From Gordonia amarae NBRC 15530 (GTDB lineage Bacteria > Actinomycetota > Actinomycetes > Mycobacteriales > Mycobacteriaceae), in NCBI RefSeq assembly GCF_000241345.1, contig NZ_BAED01000020.1, positions 62,001 through 126,000 on the forward strand: DNA of 64,000 bases, in the 5' to 3' direction. The notes beneath the pieces are model-generated. The model did not search any database, was not told where the DNA came from, and was given only the letters and a program-made list of their open reading frames with translations. The stretch's first letter is position 1; each line of letters starts with the position of its first letter. Shown here one piece after another: positions 1-9,501 of the stretch. Made by a program: the position numbers and the translations under genes.

Positions 1-2304
1 GGACACGTCGCGGGTGCCGACCGGGGTGAGCATGCCCTTGTTGGGGTCGGGTTCGACGAGCACGTCGTCGGCCATGCCGCACGTGTTGCCGGCCAGCGCC
101 GACGTGTTGGTGCCGAAGATGCTGAACGTGTCCTGCCGCGCCGCCGCGGCCTTCGCGAACACCGCCAACTGGGCCAGCACCACGACGACGGCGATCACCG
201 CGATCGGCGACGACGCGACCGCCACCTTCCAGCGGGCCGGTTGCGCCCCCTTGTCGTGGGTGAATCCGGCGTCGGCGACGTAGTCGATCCGCAGATGCTG
301 CCACAGCGCGATCAGCAGCGCGGCCACCGCCAGCACCAGCACGGCGGTGGAGATCTGCTTGCCGGCCAGCACCGGGGCCTTGTCGAACCAGGGGATGCCG
401 AAGTAGTACGGCCACGCCCACGCGTTGCGGCCGGCGGCGACGATCGCACACACGAACAGCAGCGCCGCCGCGAACAGCGAGAAGTTACGGACCGTCCGCC
501 GCGCGGCCTGTTCGACGGCCACGCACGCCAGTGCCGCCAGCGCGGTGCCGAAGCCCGCGAACACGCCGAACTGGATGGTCCACTTGGCGGGCACGAACGA
601 GAGCAGCAGGATCGTGATCAGGGTGGCCCCGACCAGCCGCCACACGACGGCCGAGTCGACGCCGGTGATGCGTTTGCGCCGCAGCATGATCGCCAGGATC
701 ACCAGCAGCGCCGCGATCAGCAGCAGCACCGGGGTGCGCCGGACCAGCGAACCGTCGGGCGAGGGCACCAGCAGGAAGTAGTAGCGCAGGAACTCCTGAT
801 ACCAGGCCAATGTGGGGCCGACGGCGTACCGGATGCGTACGGCCTCGGCGACGGTGGCCAGGGTCTGGTCGCGGAACACGACGATGACGATGGCGGCGAG
901 CCCTGCGGCCATCGGCGCGAGCAGCGGCAGCAGCCCGGCCTCGCCACGGCGGCGGACCAGGGTGCGGATCATCGGCCGGGCACCGGTGAACAGCAGCGCG
1001 AGCGCGATGATGCCCTGCGGGGCGGCGGCCAGCGTCGCCAGCGCGGTCAGGCCGGCCAGCGCCGCCGGCAGCACCCGCCTGCTCACCACGCTCACCTCGA
1101 CGGCCCACCAGGTCAGCAGGGTGCCGGCGACGATGATCGGTTCCGGGCGCAGCCCCGAACACATCGGCAGCCAGAACGCCAGGAACACGGCCGCACCGGT
1201 GAGCATCGCCCACCGCGAATGCCGGACGGTGCGGCCCAGCCGGGGCAACAGCACCCGGCTCAGCAGCAGCCAGCTCAGCAGACCGGCCGCCAGCGCGGGC
1301 AGCCGCATCCAGACACCGGCCGTCGAGACCTCCGACCAGTGCGACAGGAAGCTGAAATACCAGTCGAACGGTGCCTCGGGGCTGCCGTAGTAGCGGTAGT
1401 AGTTGGCCAGCACACCGGTGTGCTGGGCGTCGCGGCCCATATTGAGGATGTAGCCGTCGTCGGCGGTGCCACCACCGAGGAAATGCCACGCCACCAGCAC
1501 GAACCCGACTGCCCCGTCGACCGGGGTGGGGATCAGCGCCCGCACCCGGCTGACCGATCGGGCGAACCGGCGGTGGTAGCCGTGGATCCGGTCGAGCATC
1601 CACACCGCCACCAGTGCGGCGATCGCGGCGAGGATCCCGACGACCATCACCAGCCACTTGATGAGCGACGGTGAGGAGTCGAACCGGTTGTCGACGACGA
1701 TCCGCGCGGCCAGCCCCTGCGCACCGGTGACCTGTGCGGTGGACAGCGCGGTGAACAGCCCCGCGACCTGCGGCTGCGACGCCGGATCGGTGGTCCCGGC
1801 CGGGCCGAGGCCCACGAACCGTGCACCGGTGTCGGTCGAGTTCGCCCAGATGTGCAGTTCGCGGCACTTGTCCAGGTCGGCGCGCGGGGCGCGGGCCGGG
1901 ACCTGGTTGCGGATCGACACATCGACCCGCTCGGCGCCCGCCGTCACCACCAGTCCGAGCGGTTTGGCCCGCGGCGCGGTCGGCGGCATCGTCGCCAGCA
2001 CCACCGTCGACGCATCGGCCGGGGTCTGCGCCAGCAACGAGCAGGGGATGCGAATGTCGAGGTCACGGGCGGTCTGAGCGACCAGCGGCGAGGTCACCGA
2101 CGGTGTCGCCCCCGAGAGTTGCTGCCCCTGCGGCCAGGTGATGGTCGCGGTCACCGTCGACACCGGCAGCAGCGGCGTCAACACCCCCGCAGCCACCGCC
2201 ACGAGCCCGGCGATCGTCGCGATCAGCGCATACAACCGGGATTGGGACTCGGGTTTTCCTGCGGAAACGTCGTCCGATGGTGTCACTTCCGGCGTTCTTG
2301 GCAC
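1..2304 (-). CDS. EmbA-type arabinosyltransferase, fourth Emb gene, cut by left edge
   Basis: Polytopic GT-C arabinofuranosyltransferase using decaprenylphosphoryl-arabinose to build cell-wall arabinan. The 768 codons present run in frame from GTG at 2304 off the window edge, so the C-terminal carbohydrate-binding part is missing. Visible: an N-terminal membrane anchor ending TPLLPVST, an extracytoplasmic loop, then the family motif DDGYILNMGR followed by PEAPFDWYFSF and many membrane helices. The PFDW form groups it with the gene at 6065-9433 rather than with the PFGW genes at 2704 and 9502. An in-frame GTG at 2337 would add 11 residues; neither start has a strong Shine-Dalgarno. It is separated from the upstream emb gene by 399 bp holding two palindromic repeat units. 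No symbol is given because the usual locus has only three emb genes. Confidence 0.9.
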   Translation of the reverse strand, partial: MPRTPEVTPSDDVSAGKPESQSRLYALIATIAGLVAVAAGVLTPLLPVSTVTATITWPQGQQLSGATPSVTSPLVAQTARDLDIRIPCSLLAQTPADASTVVLATMPPTAPRAKPLGLVVTAGAERVDVSIRNQVPARAPRADLDKCRELHIWANSTDTGARFVGLGPAGTTDPASQPQVAGLFTALSTAQVTGAQGLAARIVVDNRFDSSPSLIKWLVMVVGILAAIAALVAVWMLDRIHGYHRRFARSVSRVRALIPTPVDGAVGFVLVAWHFLGGGTADDGYILNMGRDAQHTGVLANYYRYYGSPEAPFDWYFSFLSHWSEVSTAGVWMRLPALAAGLLSWLLLSRVLLPRLGRTVRHSRWAMLTGAAVFLAFWLPMCSGLRPEPIIVAGTLLTWWAVEVSVVSRRVLPAALAGLTALATLAAAPQGIIALALLFTGARPMIRTLVRRRGEAGLLPLLAPMAAGLAAIVIVVFRDQTLATVAEAVRIRYAVGPTLAWYQEFLRYYFLLVPSPDGSLVRRTPVLLLIAALLVILAIMLRRKRITGVDSAVVWRLVGATLITILLLSFVPAKWTIQFGVFAGFGTALAALACVAVEQAARRTVRNFSLFAAALLFVCAIVAAGRNAWAWPYYFGIPWFDKAPVLAGKQISTAVLVLAVAALLIALWQHLRIDYVADAGFTHDKGAQPARWKVAVASSPIAVIAVVVVLAQLAVFAKAAAARQDTFSIFGTNTSALAGNTCGMADDVLVEPDPNKGMLTPVGTRDVS

Positions 2305-2394
2305 ACGCGCATCGTAGTCAGCCCAGCTGAGTGACACGCAATCACGTCGGGTCCCGCGGACAGCTGGTACCCAACTGAAACGTAGCCCCGGCCG

Positions 2395-2534
2395 GTCGAG
2401 GTGCGACGAGCCGCTAGGCGAGGAGCCTCGAAACCTGGTGAGACGACAATGTTCATCTCTCGAAACCTGGTGAGACGACAATGTCATCTCACGGGGCTTC
2501 GAGGCTCGGTCGCTGGGCGACCTCGCACCTCAAC
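2395..2534. repeat. intergenic palindromic repeat, copy 1a
   Basis: First unit of the dispersed palindromic family in the 2305-2703 spacer. It opens with GTCGAGGTGCGACGAG and closes with CTCGCACCTCAACC, which are inverted terminal arms. Inside are the conserved blocks GAGCCTCGAAACC and GGTGAGACGACAATG. The central segment CTCGAAACCTGGTGAGACGA is duplicated (about 2427 and 2459), so this copy is longer than the others. No open frame of its own. Apart from the two repeat units, I see nothing gene-like in the spacer. Confidence 0.8.
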
Positions 2535-2547
2535 CGGCGACCTTTTG

Positions 2548-2640
2548 CTGGTTGAGGTGCGACGAGCCGCTAGGCGAGGAGCCTCGAAACCCGGTAAGAC
2601 GACAATGTCATCTCACGAGGCTTCGAGGCTCGGTCGGCGA
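2548..2640. repeat. intergenic palindromic repeat, copy 1b
   Basis: Second unit in the same spacer, 13 bp after copy 1a. It begins CTGGTTGAGGTGCGACGAG, contains GAGCCTCGAAACCCGGTAAG and the mirror block CACGAGGCTTCGAGGCTCGG, and lacks the distal CTCGCACCTCAACC arm, so it is truncated on the right. Its RNA would fold into a long hairpin in either direction and could terminate transcription between the two emb genes. Confidence 0.75.
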
Positions 2641-2703
2641 GGGGGCGACTTTCCGAACGTGTGCGAGCCGCGCAGACGTCAGCGGCACCGCCGCGGTCCT
2701 GGT

Positions 2704-5700
2704 TCAGTAGCCGACCGAGCGCATCGGGGCCGGGTTCCACAGGCCGGAGCGGCGGGCGGTGCCCAGGTGCAGCTCGGCAGGTTGGGCGGGCACGATCTCG
2801 GTGAAGCGTTGCAGGCCGCCCCAGTCGCGTCCCCAGTCGTTGCGCAGATACGTGGGCACGAGGGTCGGGGTGAGCATGCCGGTGCTGATGCCGAGCGGTC
2901 CGCCCGACTTGCCCGACATCCAGGTCTGGCTGTTCTTCTTGGTGGCCTCGGCGTCGGGCATGATGCGCCACTTGGGCACCTCGAGGATGCCGTTCTGGAC
3001 GCGCATCGGCCGCTGGCACGGGAACACCAGCCCGACCACCCAGTCGATGAACACCGGATCGGTGTCGCCGACCACCTCGTTGAGCGTCGCCAGCTTCGGC
3101 ACGCGCGGCGGGGTGAGCGCCACCCACTGTCCGGGGGCGGCCTTCTCGTCGACGACGATGCGCACGACGGTGGCGCGCGGCGGGGCGTCGGCCAGCGGGA
3201 ACCGCAGGTTGCGCCACGTCGGCGGGTCGATGACGTCGAGCGGGGCGAGCCGGGCGATGGGGACCACCGCGCCGTTCGTGCCGACGCGGCCGAACTCGGC
3301 GACCACCTTGCGGCCGGGGACCGCCGCGCCGACGGGATCGGTGGCGGCGACGAAACCGGCGACGGCGAGGGTGAGCAGCGGCCGGTCGCCGGAGCGGGCC
3401 GGCAGCCGGTACCAGCCGGTGGTCAGCGACGACGTGCCCGGCGTGGTGGCGTTGCCCAGGACGGGGGTGCGGGCCGGGTCGAGACCGAACGGCAGGCGCG
3501 CCGTCGAACCGTTGATGCCCGGCGCCCGGCCGGCGGTGGACGTTGCGGGAGTGGTCGTGGCGTCCCCGGACCCCGGATCCGGGGCTTCGCCGCTCTCGGA
3601 GTCGGGGCTGACCGAGTCGGTGCCGGCGCCGCCCGCGTCCCCGGCGCCGCCGGTTTCGTCGGTGTCGTCCTCGGGTTCGTCCTTCTCGGTGGCATCGATC
3701 ATCACCGCTGCGGGGATGCCGTTCGGGGTGAACCCGGTGGACCGCCCGGCCAGCGCGGCGGCCGCGCCCGGCGCGGGTTTGCCGTCGACGGCGGCGGGGC
3801 TGAGCGTGGCCGCGTTCGGATCGGCCTCCACCATCACGTCCTCGGCGAGGGCGCACGGATTGCCTTGGAACGCACTGAGATTCGACTTGGCCCAGGACCA
3901 CGACTCGCGCTGTCCGTAGGCGCCCTTGGCGAGTGAGGCCACCATGAACAACACCATCAGGAGCGAGATCACCGGCAGCGGAGAGAATTTCAGCTTCGAG
4001 TACCAGCGGTCGCCGCCCCGGGCGCGGGTCCGCTCGTCGACGAAGTCGTCGCGGAAGTGGAACCACAGTCCGGCCAGGGCGCAGGCGATGGCCGCGGCCA
4101 GGATGAACCAGTACAGGTCGATACCGGCCAGCCGCGGCGCCCGATCCCACCACGGCACACCGTAACTGCCGACAAACCAGTAGCCGTTCGGACCGGCGAA
4201 CGAGATCCCGGTGATCACCAGCACCGCCGAGGCGAAGAACGTCCGGTTGCGCCGCGACCGCAGGATCGCCGGCGACATCATCGCACCGGCCACCGCGGCG
4301 AGCGCCCCGGCGATCCCGGCGTACACACCGAAGTGGTGCGTCCACTTGGTGGGGGTGAACGAGATCAGGAACATGGTGCCGAGGGTGACCGCCACCAGCC
4401 GCCAGATGGGGGCGCGGGCGATACCGTTGGGGTGTTCGCGGCGCAGCAGCCGCAGCAGGACGACGACCAGGCACAGGATCATCGCGAGCACCCCGAACCG
4501 GCGGGCGAGGGTGCCGTCGGCGGTGGGCAGGTCGAGCCAGTAGTAGCGGACCGGTTCCTGCCACCATTCCATCGTCGGACCGACGTCGGTGGCCACCTTG
4601 TTGCCCTCCAGCAGCACCCCGAGCGGCTGGTCGGCGAAGACCTGGAACAGCACCGCGGTGCCCGCGGCGAGGACGGGGGCGAGCATCGCGGCCGGCGACA
4701 GCCACCGCTCGCGCGGGTCGAGCCGCACCACGATGGTCTTCACGACCGGGCGGATACCGGCCAGCAGCGCCGCCACCGCCATCAGCCCGCCCGGGGCCAG
4801 CGCCAGGGTGAACGCGGCGGTGACCACACCCACCGCGTACGGCAGCAGCCTGCGGGTGGCGATGGCCCGTTCCACACAGCACCAGGTGAGCAGCGCACCG
4901 ACGGCCTCGGCCGGCTCGGGCCGCAGACCGTTGTTGTACGGAAGCCACATCGCCAGGAACACGAATGCCGCCGACCACACCGCCGGCGACGAATGCCGCA
5001 CCGTGCGGCCAAGCCGTGGGATCACCTCACGGCTGATCAGCCACCAGCCGAGCAGCCCGAGCGCGAACGCGGGCAGCCGCATCCACGGCCCGGCCACCGA
5101 GAGCTGCGACATCCAGGAGATCACCTGGAAATGCCACCCGAACGGGTCCTGCGGCACCCCGAAGTAGCGGAAGTAGTTGTCGGCGTACCCGGCGTCGGCG
5201 GTGATGCGGCCGACGACGAAGTTGTAGCCGTCGTCGGAGGTATTGGCGCCCGCGATCCACCAGAAGGCCAGGATCGCGGCCACCACCACGTCGGGCGGGC
5301 GGATGGTGAACCAGCCCGCCGGGAGGAAGCGCCGGTGGCGGCGGCCGTCCTGTTTGTCGAGCATGTGCAGCGCCACCAGCGACAACAGTGTCAGCAGCAC
5401 CCCGAGGACGATGGCGACAAACTTGAGCGTGGTCGGGGAGGAGACGTAGCGGGTGTCGACGGTGGCGTGCAGCGACAGCCCGTCGCGCGGGGTTCCGGCG
5501 GGCAGCGCGGTGTACACGCCGACGATCTGCGGGCGCATCTGCTGGTCGTCGAGGGTGAACTCGGTGCGCGGATCGTCGTCGTCGGCGGTACCCGTCGAGG
5601 TGAGGCCGGCGAACTTCGCCGTGGTGCGGGTGCCGTCGGCGGAGAACTCGATACGGCAGTCCGGATTCGACTGCGCGGCACGACGATCGGCACTGAGCAA

Positions 5701-6075
5701 CACCAGGTCGCGGTCGGTCACGGTGATCGCGTCGGCCGTGGCCCGGACGAACAGTCCACGCGCCGAGGCGGATTGACCTTTCGACGGCATCGTCGACACC
5801 AGCACGCCACCCTCGCGGGGCAGTCGCGCGGCCAGCGCACACGGCACCGTCAGGTTCATGTCGATCGGCACGAACGACGCCAGCGGCGCCGTCACATTGC
5901 CGACGGTATCGCGCTGCGGCCAGTTCAGTTCGGCGGTGGTCTGTTTCACCGGCAGCAGCGGCATCGCGATCGCCAGGAGCGCGCCGATCAGGCCGGCGAC
6001 CACAGCGATGATCCGCCATAGGCGGGTGCGGTCGGGCGCTGTGGAAGCGGTCTCGGGGGCGGCGTCAGTCGTCAT
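2704..6075 (-). CDS. embB: EmbB-type arabinosyltransferase
   Basis: Membrane arabinosyltransferase of 1123 residues, close to the usual Emb length of about 1100. N-terminal anchor (about 18-42, ending MPLLPVKQTT), an extracytoplasmic domain, then the catalytic GT-C motif D281-D282-G-Y, PFGWHFQ and WMRLP, a multi-helix core, and a C-terminal carbohydrate-binding region with the conserved FPCQRPM segment. The acid-rich linker with TDETGGAGDAGGAG near residues 780-810 is an unusual low-complexity insert. ATG at 6075 overlaps the end of the preceding emb gene by 11 bp, implying translational coupling. Third in the C-A-B order. Residue V288 occupies the position of M306 of M. tuberculosis EmbB. 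Assignment as EmbB rather than EmbC rests on position and PFGW type. Confidence 0.88.
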   Translation of the reverse strand: MTTDAAPETASTAPDRTRLWRIIAVVAGLIGALLAIAMPLLPVKQTTAELNWPQRDTVGNVTAPLASFVPIDMNLTVPCALAARLPREGGVLVSTMPSKGQSASARGLFVRATADAITVTDRDLVLLSADRRAAQSNPDCRIEFSADGTRTTAKFAGLTSTGTADDDDPRTEFTLDDQQMRPQIVGVYTALPAGTPRDGLSLHATVDTRYVSSPTTLKFVAIVLGVLLTLLSLVALHMLDKQDGRRHRRFLPAGWFTIRPPDVVVAAILAFWWIAGANTSDDGYNFVVGRITADAGYADNYFRYFGVPQDPFGWHFQVISWMSQLSVAGPWMRLPAFALGLLGWWLISREVIPRLGRTVRHSSPAVWSAAFVFLAMWLPYNNGLRPEPAEAVGALLTWCCVERAIATRRLLPYAVGVVTAAFTLALAPGGLMAVAALLAGIRPVVKTIVVRLDPRERWLSPAAMLAPVLAAGTAVLFQVFADQPLGVLLEGNKVATDVGPTMEWWQEPVRYYWLDLPTADGTLARRFGVLAMILCLVVVLLRLLRREHPNGIARAPIWRLVAVTLGTMFLISFTPTKWTHHFGVYAGIAGALAAVAGAMMSPAILRSRRNRTFFASAVLVITGISFAGPNGYWFVGSYGVPWWDRAPRLAGIDLYWFILAAAIACALAGLWFHFRDDFVDERTRARGGDRWYSKLKFSPLPVISLLMVLFMVASLAKGAYGQRESWSWAKSNLSAFQGNPCALAEDVMVEADPNAATLSPAAVDGKPAPGAAAALAGRSTGFTPNGIPAAVMIDATEKDEPEDDTDETGGAGDAGGAGTDSVSPDSESGEAPDPGSGDATTTPATSTAGRAPGINGSTARLPFGLDPARTPVLGNATTPGTSSLTTGWYRLPARSGDRPLLTLAVAGFVAATDPVGAAVPGRKVVAEFGRVGTNGAVVPIARLAPLDVIDPPTWRNLRFPLADAPPRATVVRIVVDEKAAPGQWVALTPPRVPKLATLNEVVGDTDPVFIDWVVGLVFPCQRPMRVQNGILEVPKWRIMPDAEATKKNSQTWMSGKSGGPLGISTGMLTPTLVPTYLRNDWGRDWGGLQRFTEIVPAQPAELHLGTARRSGLWNPAPMRSVGY

Positions 6076-9000
6076 CGGTGTGCGGCTCCAGCCTGATTGA
6101 ACTGGTCCGCGACCAGCCCCACTGTGTGATGTCGGTGGCGCGGACCCGGGCCGCGCCCGGTGCGGGCGCGAACGGGATCAGCCGTTCCAGCGCACCCCAA
6201 TCGCGCACCCAGTCGTCTTTGAGATAGGTGGGTACGGCCTGCGCCTGTGTGGTGGCCTGCGAGATGCCGAGCAGGCCGCCGTCGGTACCGCGCTCCCACG
6301 TCTTGGACTGCGAGTTGGCGACGATGTAGTCGGGCAGGATCCGCCAGCGCGGCACGTCGGCCACCCCGTGCCGCACCTGCATCGGCCGCTGGCACGGGAA
6401 GTGCGCCGCCGCACTGAAATCGATGAGGGTGGGGGTGTCCTCGCCGACCACCTGCTGCAGGGTCCGCAGGTGCGGGGCCCGCGGTGGGGTGATCGCGATG
6501 AACTGTTTCGGCCCGAGGTTGTTGTCCAGCAACGACAATCGCATCACCGTCGCGTCGGCGGGCACCGCCGACATCGGGATCCGGAGGTTGCGCCACGGCC
6601 GGTTCATGATCTGCGGACCCGGATCGATCGGCGTCACCTCCTCACCCGACTTCTCGAAGTGTCCACCTGATACAGCCTTGCCGAACTGCACCACCAGTTT
6701 CTGCCCGAAATTGCGCACCCCGTAGGCGTCGACGGTGGACACCGCACCGGCGGTGGCGAACACGAGCAGCGGCGACACCGAGCGCTGTGCCGGCAGCTCG
6801 TACCAGCCGGTGGTCAGCCGCGCCTCGCCGCGATAACCGGAACTGCCCAGCACCGGGGTGCGCGCCGGGTCGAGCCCGAACGGCAGCGCGGCAGTCGATC
6901 CGTTGACGGTCTTCGGTCCGGTACCGCCGGTGGTGCCCGCGCCCAGACCGCCGCTGACGATGAACGCCTTGGCGACGGTGTAGTCCACGTTCATCCGTCC
7001 CGGGCGCCGCACCTCGCCGTCGGGATACAGGTCGTCGGGGATCCCGTCGGGGGTGAATCCGACCGGCCGCGCACCCGACAGCGCCGCCGTCGCCGACAGT
7101 CCGCCGGCCGGCGTCAGCATGCCCTCGTTCGGGTCGGTCTCGACGAGGACCTTGTCGGCGAGCCCACAACTGTTGCCGCCCAGCGCGTTCAGATGCTCCG
7201 ACAGCACGGTCGGCGCGGGGGCGCGGGTGATGGCGGCCTTGGCGAACACCACCACGTCGGCGAGCACGATGAGCGCGGCGACCACCGCGATCGGCGACGA
7301 CGCCGCGAGCAGCCGCCGCCGGTCACCGGACGCATCGGCGTGTTCGGGTCCGCTGCCGGGCTGGTCGTCGGCGTGCGCGATGCCCTTGTGCGCCACATAG
7401 TCCTGGCGCAGATGCTGCCACGCGGCCAGCGCGGCGGTGAGTACCGCCAGCACCAGCGCGATCACCGACAGGTCGACGCCGAGGATCCGGGGTGCCCGGT
7501 CGAACCACGCGATGTCGAAGTCGTAGACGTAGGTCCACGCGTTGTAGCCGGCGAGCGCGGCCGCCATCGCGAACAGCAGCCCGGAGATGAACACCGTCAA
7601 GTTGCGGGTGGAACTGCGCGCCGCCGTCACCACTGCGACGGTGGCGGTGGCCGCGAGCGCCGTGCCGAGCCCGGCAAGCACCCCGAACTGGATGGTCCAT
7701 TTGGTGGGGGTGAACGTCAGCAGCACCAGCGTCACACCCACGCCGCCGATCAGCCGCCACACCGGGCCGCTCTCCAGCCCCTGAATCCGGCTGCGGCGCA
7801 ACAGCACCGCGACAGTCACCACGACGCATGCCAGTAACAGCAACAGCGGTACGCGGCGGGCGAGCGCGGCGTCGTCGGTGGCCACCGTCACGAAGTAGTA
7901 CCGCATGAAGTCCTGGTACCAGGGGATGACCGGGCCGACGCTCCACCGGACCTTGACCGTCTCGTAGATCGTGGCCAGGGTCTGCTGCCGGAACATCACC
8001 ACCACCACGAGCGCACCCGCCGCGGCGAGCGGTGCGGCCAGGCTCACCGCCGACAGCCACCGGGAGCTCCGGTCGCGCCGGGCGAGCAGCACGTGCAGCA
8101 TCGGGCGCGCGGCCACCAGCAGGATCGCCACCCCGATCACCCCGTGCGGCGCCACACCCAGCGTCAGCCCGGCCGTCAGCGCGGCCAGTGCGGCGGGCAG
8201 CATCCGCCTGGTGGTGATCGCCGACTCGGCCGCCCACCAGGTGAGCAGCGAACCCAGCACGATGACGGTTTCGCTGCGCAGCCCCGACGCGAACGGCAGC
8301 CAGAACGCGGTGAACGTCAGCGCCGCCGCCCACAGCGCCCAGCCGGTGATCGCCGATCCCAGCCGGGGCAGCAGCACCCGCGACAGCACGAACCACGACA
8401 CCAGACCGGCGACGAGCTGCGGCACATGCATCCACAGCAGCGACGTCGACACCGACGACCAGTGCCCGAGGAAGGCGTAGTACCAGTCGAACGGCGCCTC
8501 GGGGATGCCGTAGAAGCGGTAGTAGTCGGCCAGGTAGCCGAAGTTGCCGGCGGTGCGGCCCATGTTGAGGATGTAGCCGTCGTCCGGCGATCCGGCGCCC
8601 AGGAACGTCCACACCAGCAGCGTCGCGGTGACCAGCGCATCGGTGGGCCGCATCGCCACCAGCCGACGCAGCGACGGCCGTGACCCGAGGGCGCCGAGTT
8701 CGTGCCGGTCGAGCGCCCACAACGCCCACAACGCGACGAGCACCGCGAGCACGGCGACGACCATCACCAGCAGTTTGAGGACCGACGGCGAGTTCTCGTA
8801 CCGGTTGTCGACCGCCACACTCACCCGCAGGCCTGTGGCCCCGAGTACCTGCCGGGTGCCCAGGTCGCTGTAGATGCCGTTGACCTTGGGCCGTTTGTCG
8901 GGTTCGAGGGTGGTCGCGGGGCCGGCGCCGACGAACTGCGCGCCCGGCCCGGTGGGTGCCGACCAGATCCGCAACACCTTGCAACGTGCCAGGTCGGCGC

Positions 9001-9433
9001 GCGAGGCGCGGGCTGCGACGTTGTTGCGGAAGGTGACGGTGACCGTGTCTTTGGCGGCCACCACGAACAGCCCGGAACCCTTGGCGTTCGGGGCGTCGGC
9101 GGGCATCGTCGACAGCACGATCGTGGGCCGGGTGACGGTGGTCCCGGCGGTCTCCCGGATGCCCGGCGCCTGCGTGGTGGCGGGCGCGGCGGCCAGCAGC
9201 GCACACGGGATGCGGGCGTCCAGCGTGCGCGGGGTCTGCGCGATCAGCGGCGCCGACACCGAGGGATTCTGGCCGAGCTTCTGCCCGTGCGGCCAGGTGA
9301 CCGCCGCCTCTGTGGTGGTGACCGGCAGCAGCGGCGTCAGGGCGCACGCCACGATGCCGATCAGACCGGCCACCAGGGCGATCAGCCGCAGCCGGGACAC
9401 TGCCGGGTCGGCGGACGTAACGCTGGTGGACAC
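6065..9433 (-). CDS. embA: EmbA-type arabinosyltransferase
   Basis: 1122-residue Emb-family arabinosyltransferase. N-terminal membrane anchor (about 16-38, ALTPLLPVTT), an extracytoplasmic jelly-roll-like region, then DDGYILNMGR, PEAPFDWYYAF and a multi-helix membrane core. The C-terminal soluble domain has FPCQRPMQV and the late WERGTDGGLLGIS segment shared by the family. In mycobacteria EmbA pairs with EmbB to add 1,3-branched arabinofuranose to arabinogalactan; here it overlaps the embB-like gene by 11 bp, which fits a heteromeric pair. It follows the embC-like gene after a 68-bp gap without a terminator-like structure. The start is ATG at 9433. Confidence 0.9.
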   Translation of the reverse strand: MSTSVTSADPAVSRLRLIALVAGLIGIVACALTPLLPVTTTEAAVTWPHGQKLGQNPSVSAPLIAQTPRTLDARIPCALLAAAPATTQAPGIRETAGTTVTRPTIVLSTMPADAPNAKGSGLFVVAAKDTVTVTFRNNVAARASRADLARCKVLRIWSAPTGPGAQFVGAGPATTLEPDKRPKVNGIYSDLGTRQVLGATGLRVSVAVDNRYENSPSVLKLLVMVVAVLAVLVALWALWALDRHELGALGSRPSLRRLVAMRPTDALVTATLLVWTFLGAGSPDDGYILNMGRTAGNFGYLADYYRFYGIPEAPFDWYYAFLGHWSSVSTSLLWMHVPQLVAGLVSWFVLSRVLLPRLGSAITGWALWAAALTFTAFWLPFASGLRSETVIVLGSLLTWWAAESAITTRRMLPAALAALTAGLTLGVAPHGVIGVAILLVAARPMLHVLLARRDRSSRWLSAVSLAAPLAAAGALVVVVMFRQQTLATIYETVKVRWSVGPVIPWYQDFMRYYFVTVATDDAALARRVPLLLLLACVVVTVAVLLRRSRIQGLESGPVWRLIGGVGVTLVLLTFTPTKWTIQFGVLAGLGTALAATATVAVVTAARSSTRNLTVFISGLLFAMAAALAGYNAWTYVYDFDIAWFDRAPRILGVDLSVIALVLAVLTAALAAWQHLRQDYVAHKGIAHADDQPGSGPEHADASGDRRRLLAASSPIAVVAALIVLADVVVFAKAAITRAPAPTVLSEHLNALGGNSCGLADKVLVETDPNEGMLTPAGGLSATAALSGARPVGFTPDGIPDDLYPDGEVRRPGRMNVDYTVAKAFIVSGGLGAGTTGGTGPKTVNGSTAALPFGLDPARTPVLGSSGYRGEARLTTGWYELPAQRSVSPLLVFATAGAVSTVDAYGVRNFGQKLVVQFGKAVSGGHFEKSGEEVTPIDPGPQIMNRPWRNLRIPMSAVPADATVMRLSLLDNNLGPKQFIAITPPRAPHLRTLQQVVGEDTPTLIDFSAAAHFPCQRPMQVRHGVADVPRWRILPDYIVANSQSKTWERGTDGGLLGISQATTQAQAVPTYLKDDWVRDWGALERLIPFAPAPGAARVRATDITQWGWSRTSSIRLEPHTDDD

Positions 9434-9501
9434 GATGACTGATCGTATGCCACATCAACGATGCTCAATGCCGCATGGTGTGCACCGCTGTGATCGGGTC
9501 G

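Noticed and set aside
2401-2640. Coding potential of the palindromic repeats (frames starting RRAARRGASKPGE)
   Set aside because: The same peptide arises from every repeat copy in several frames. It reflects the DNA palindrome, not a protein, and it also creates false N-terminal extensions on neighbouring genes.
4057-6021. A 654-codon open frame antisense to the embB-like gene
   Set aside because: The product is low-complexity, rich in Arg, His, Gln and Gly, with no domain. It mirrors the codon bias of the real gene, a usual effect in high-GC DNA. Similar antisense frames at 241-1674, 10771-13026 and 43773-47141 were dismissed for the same reason.
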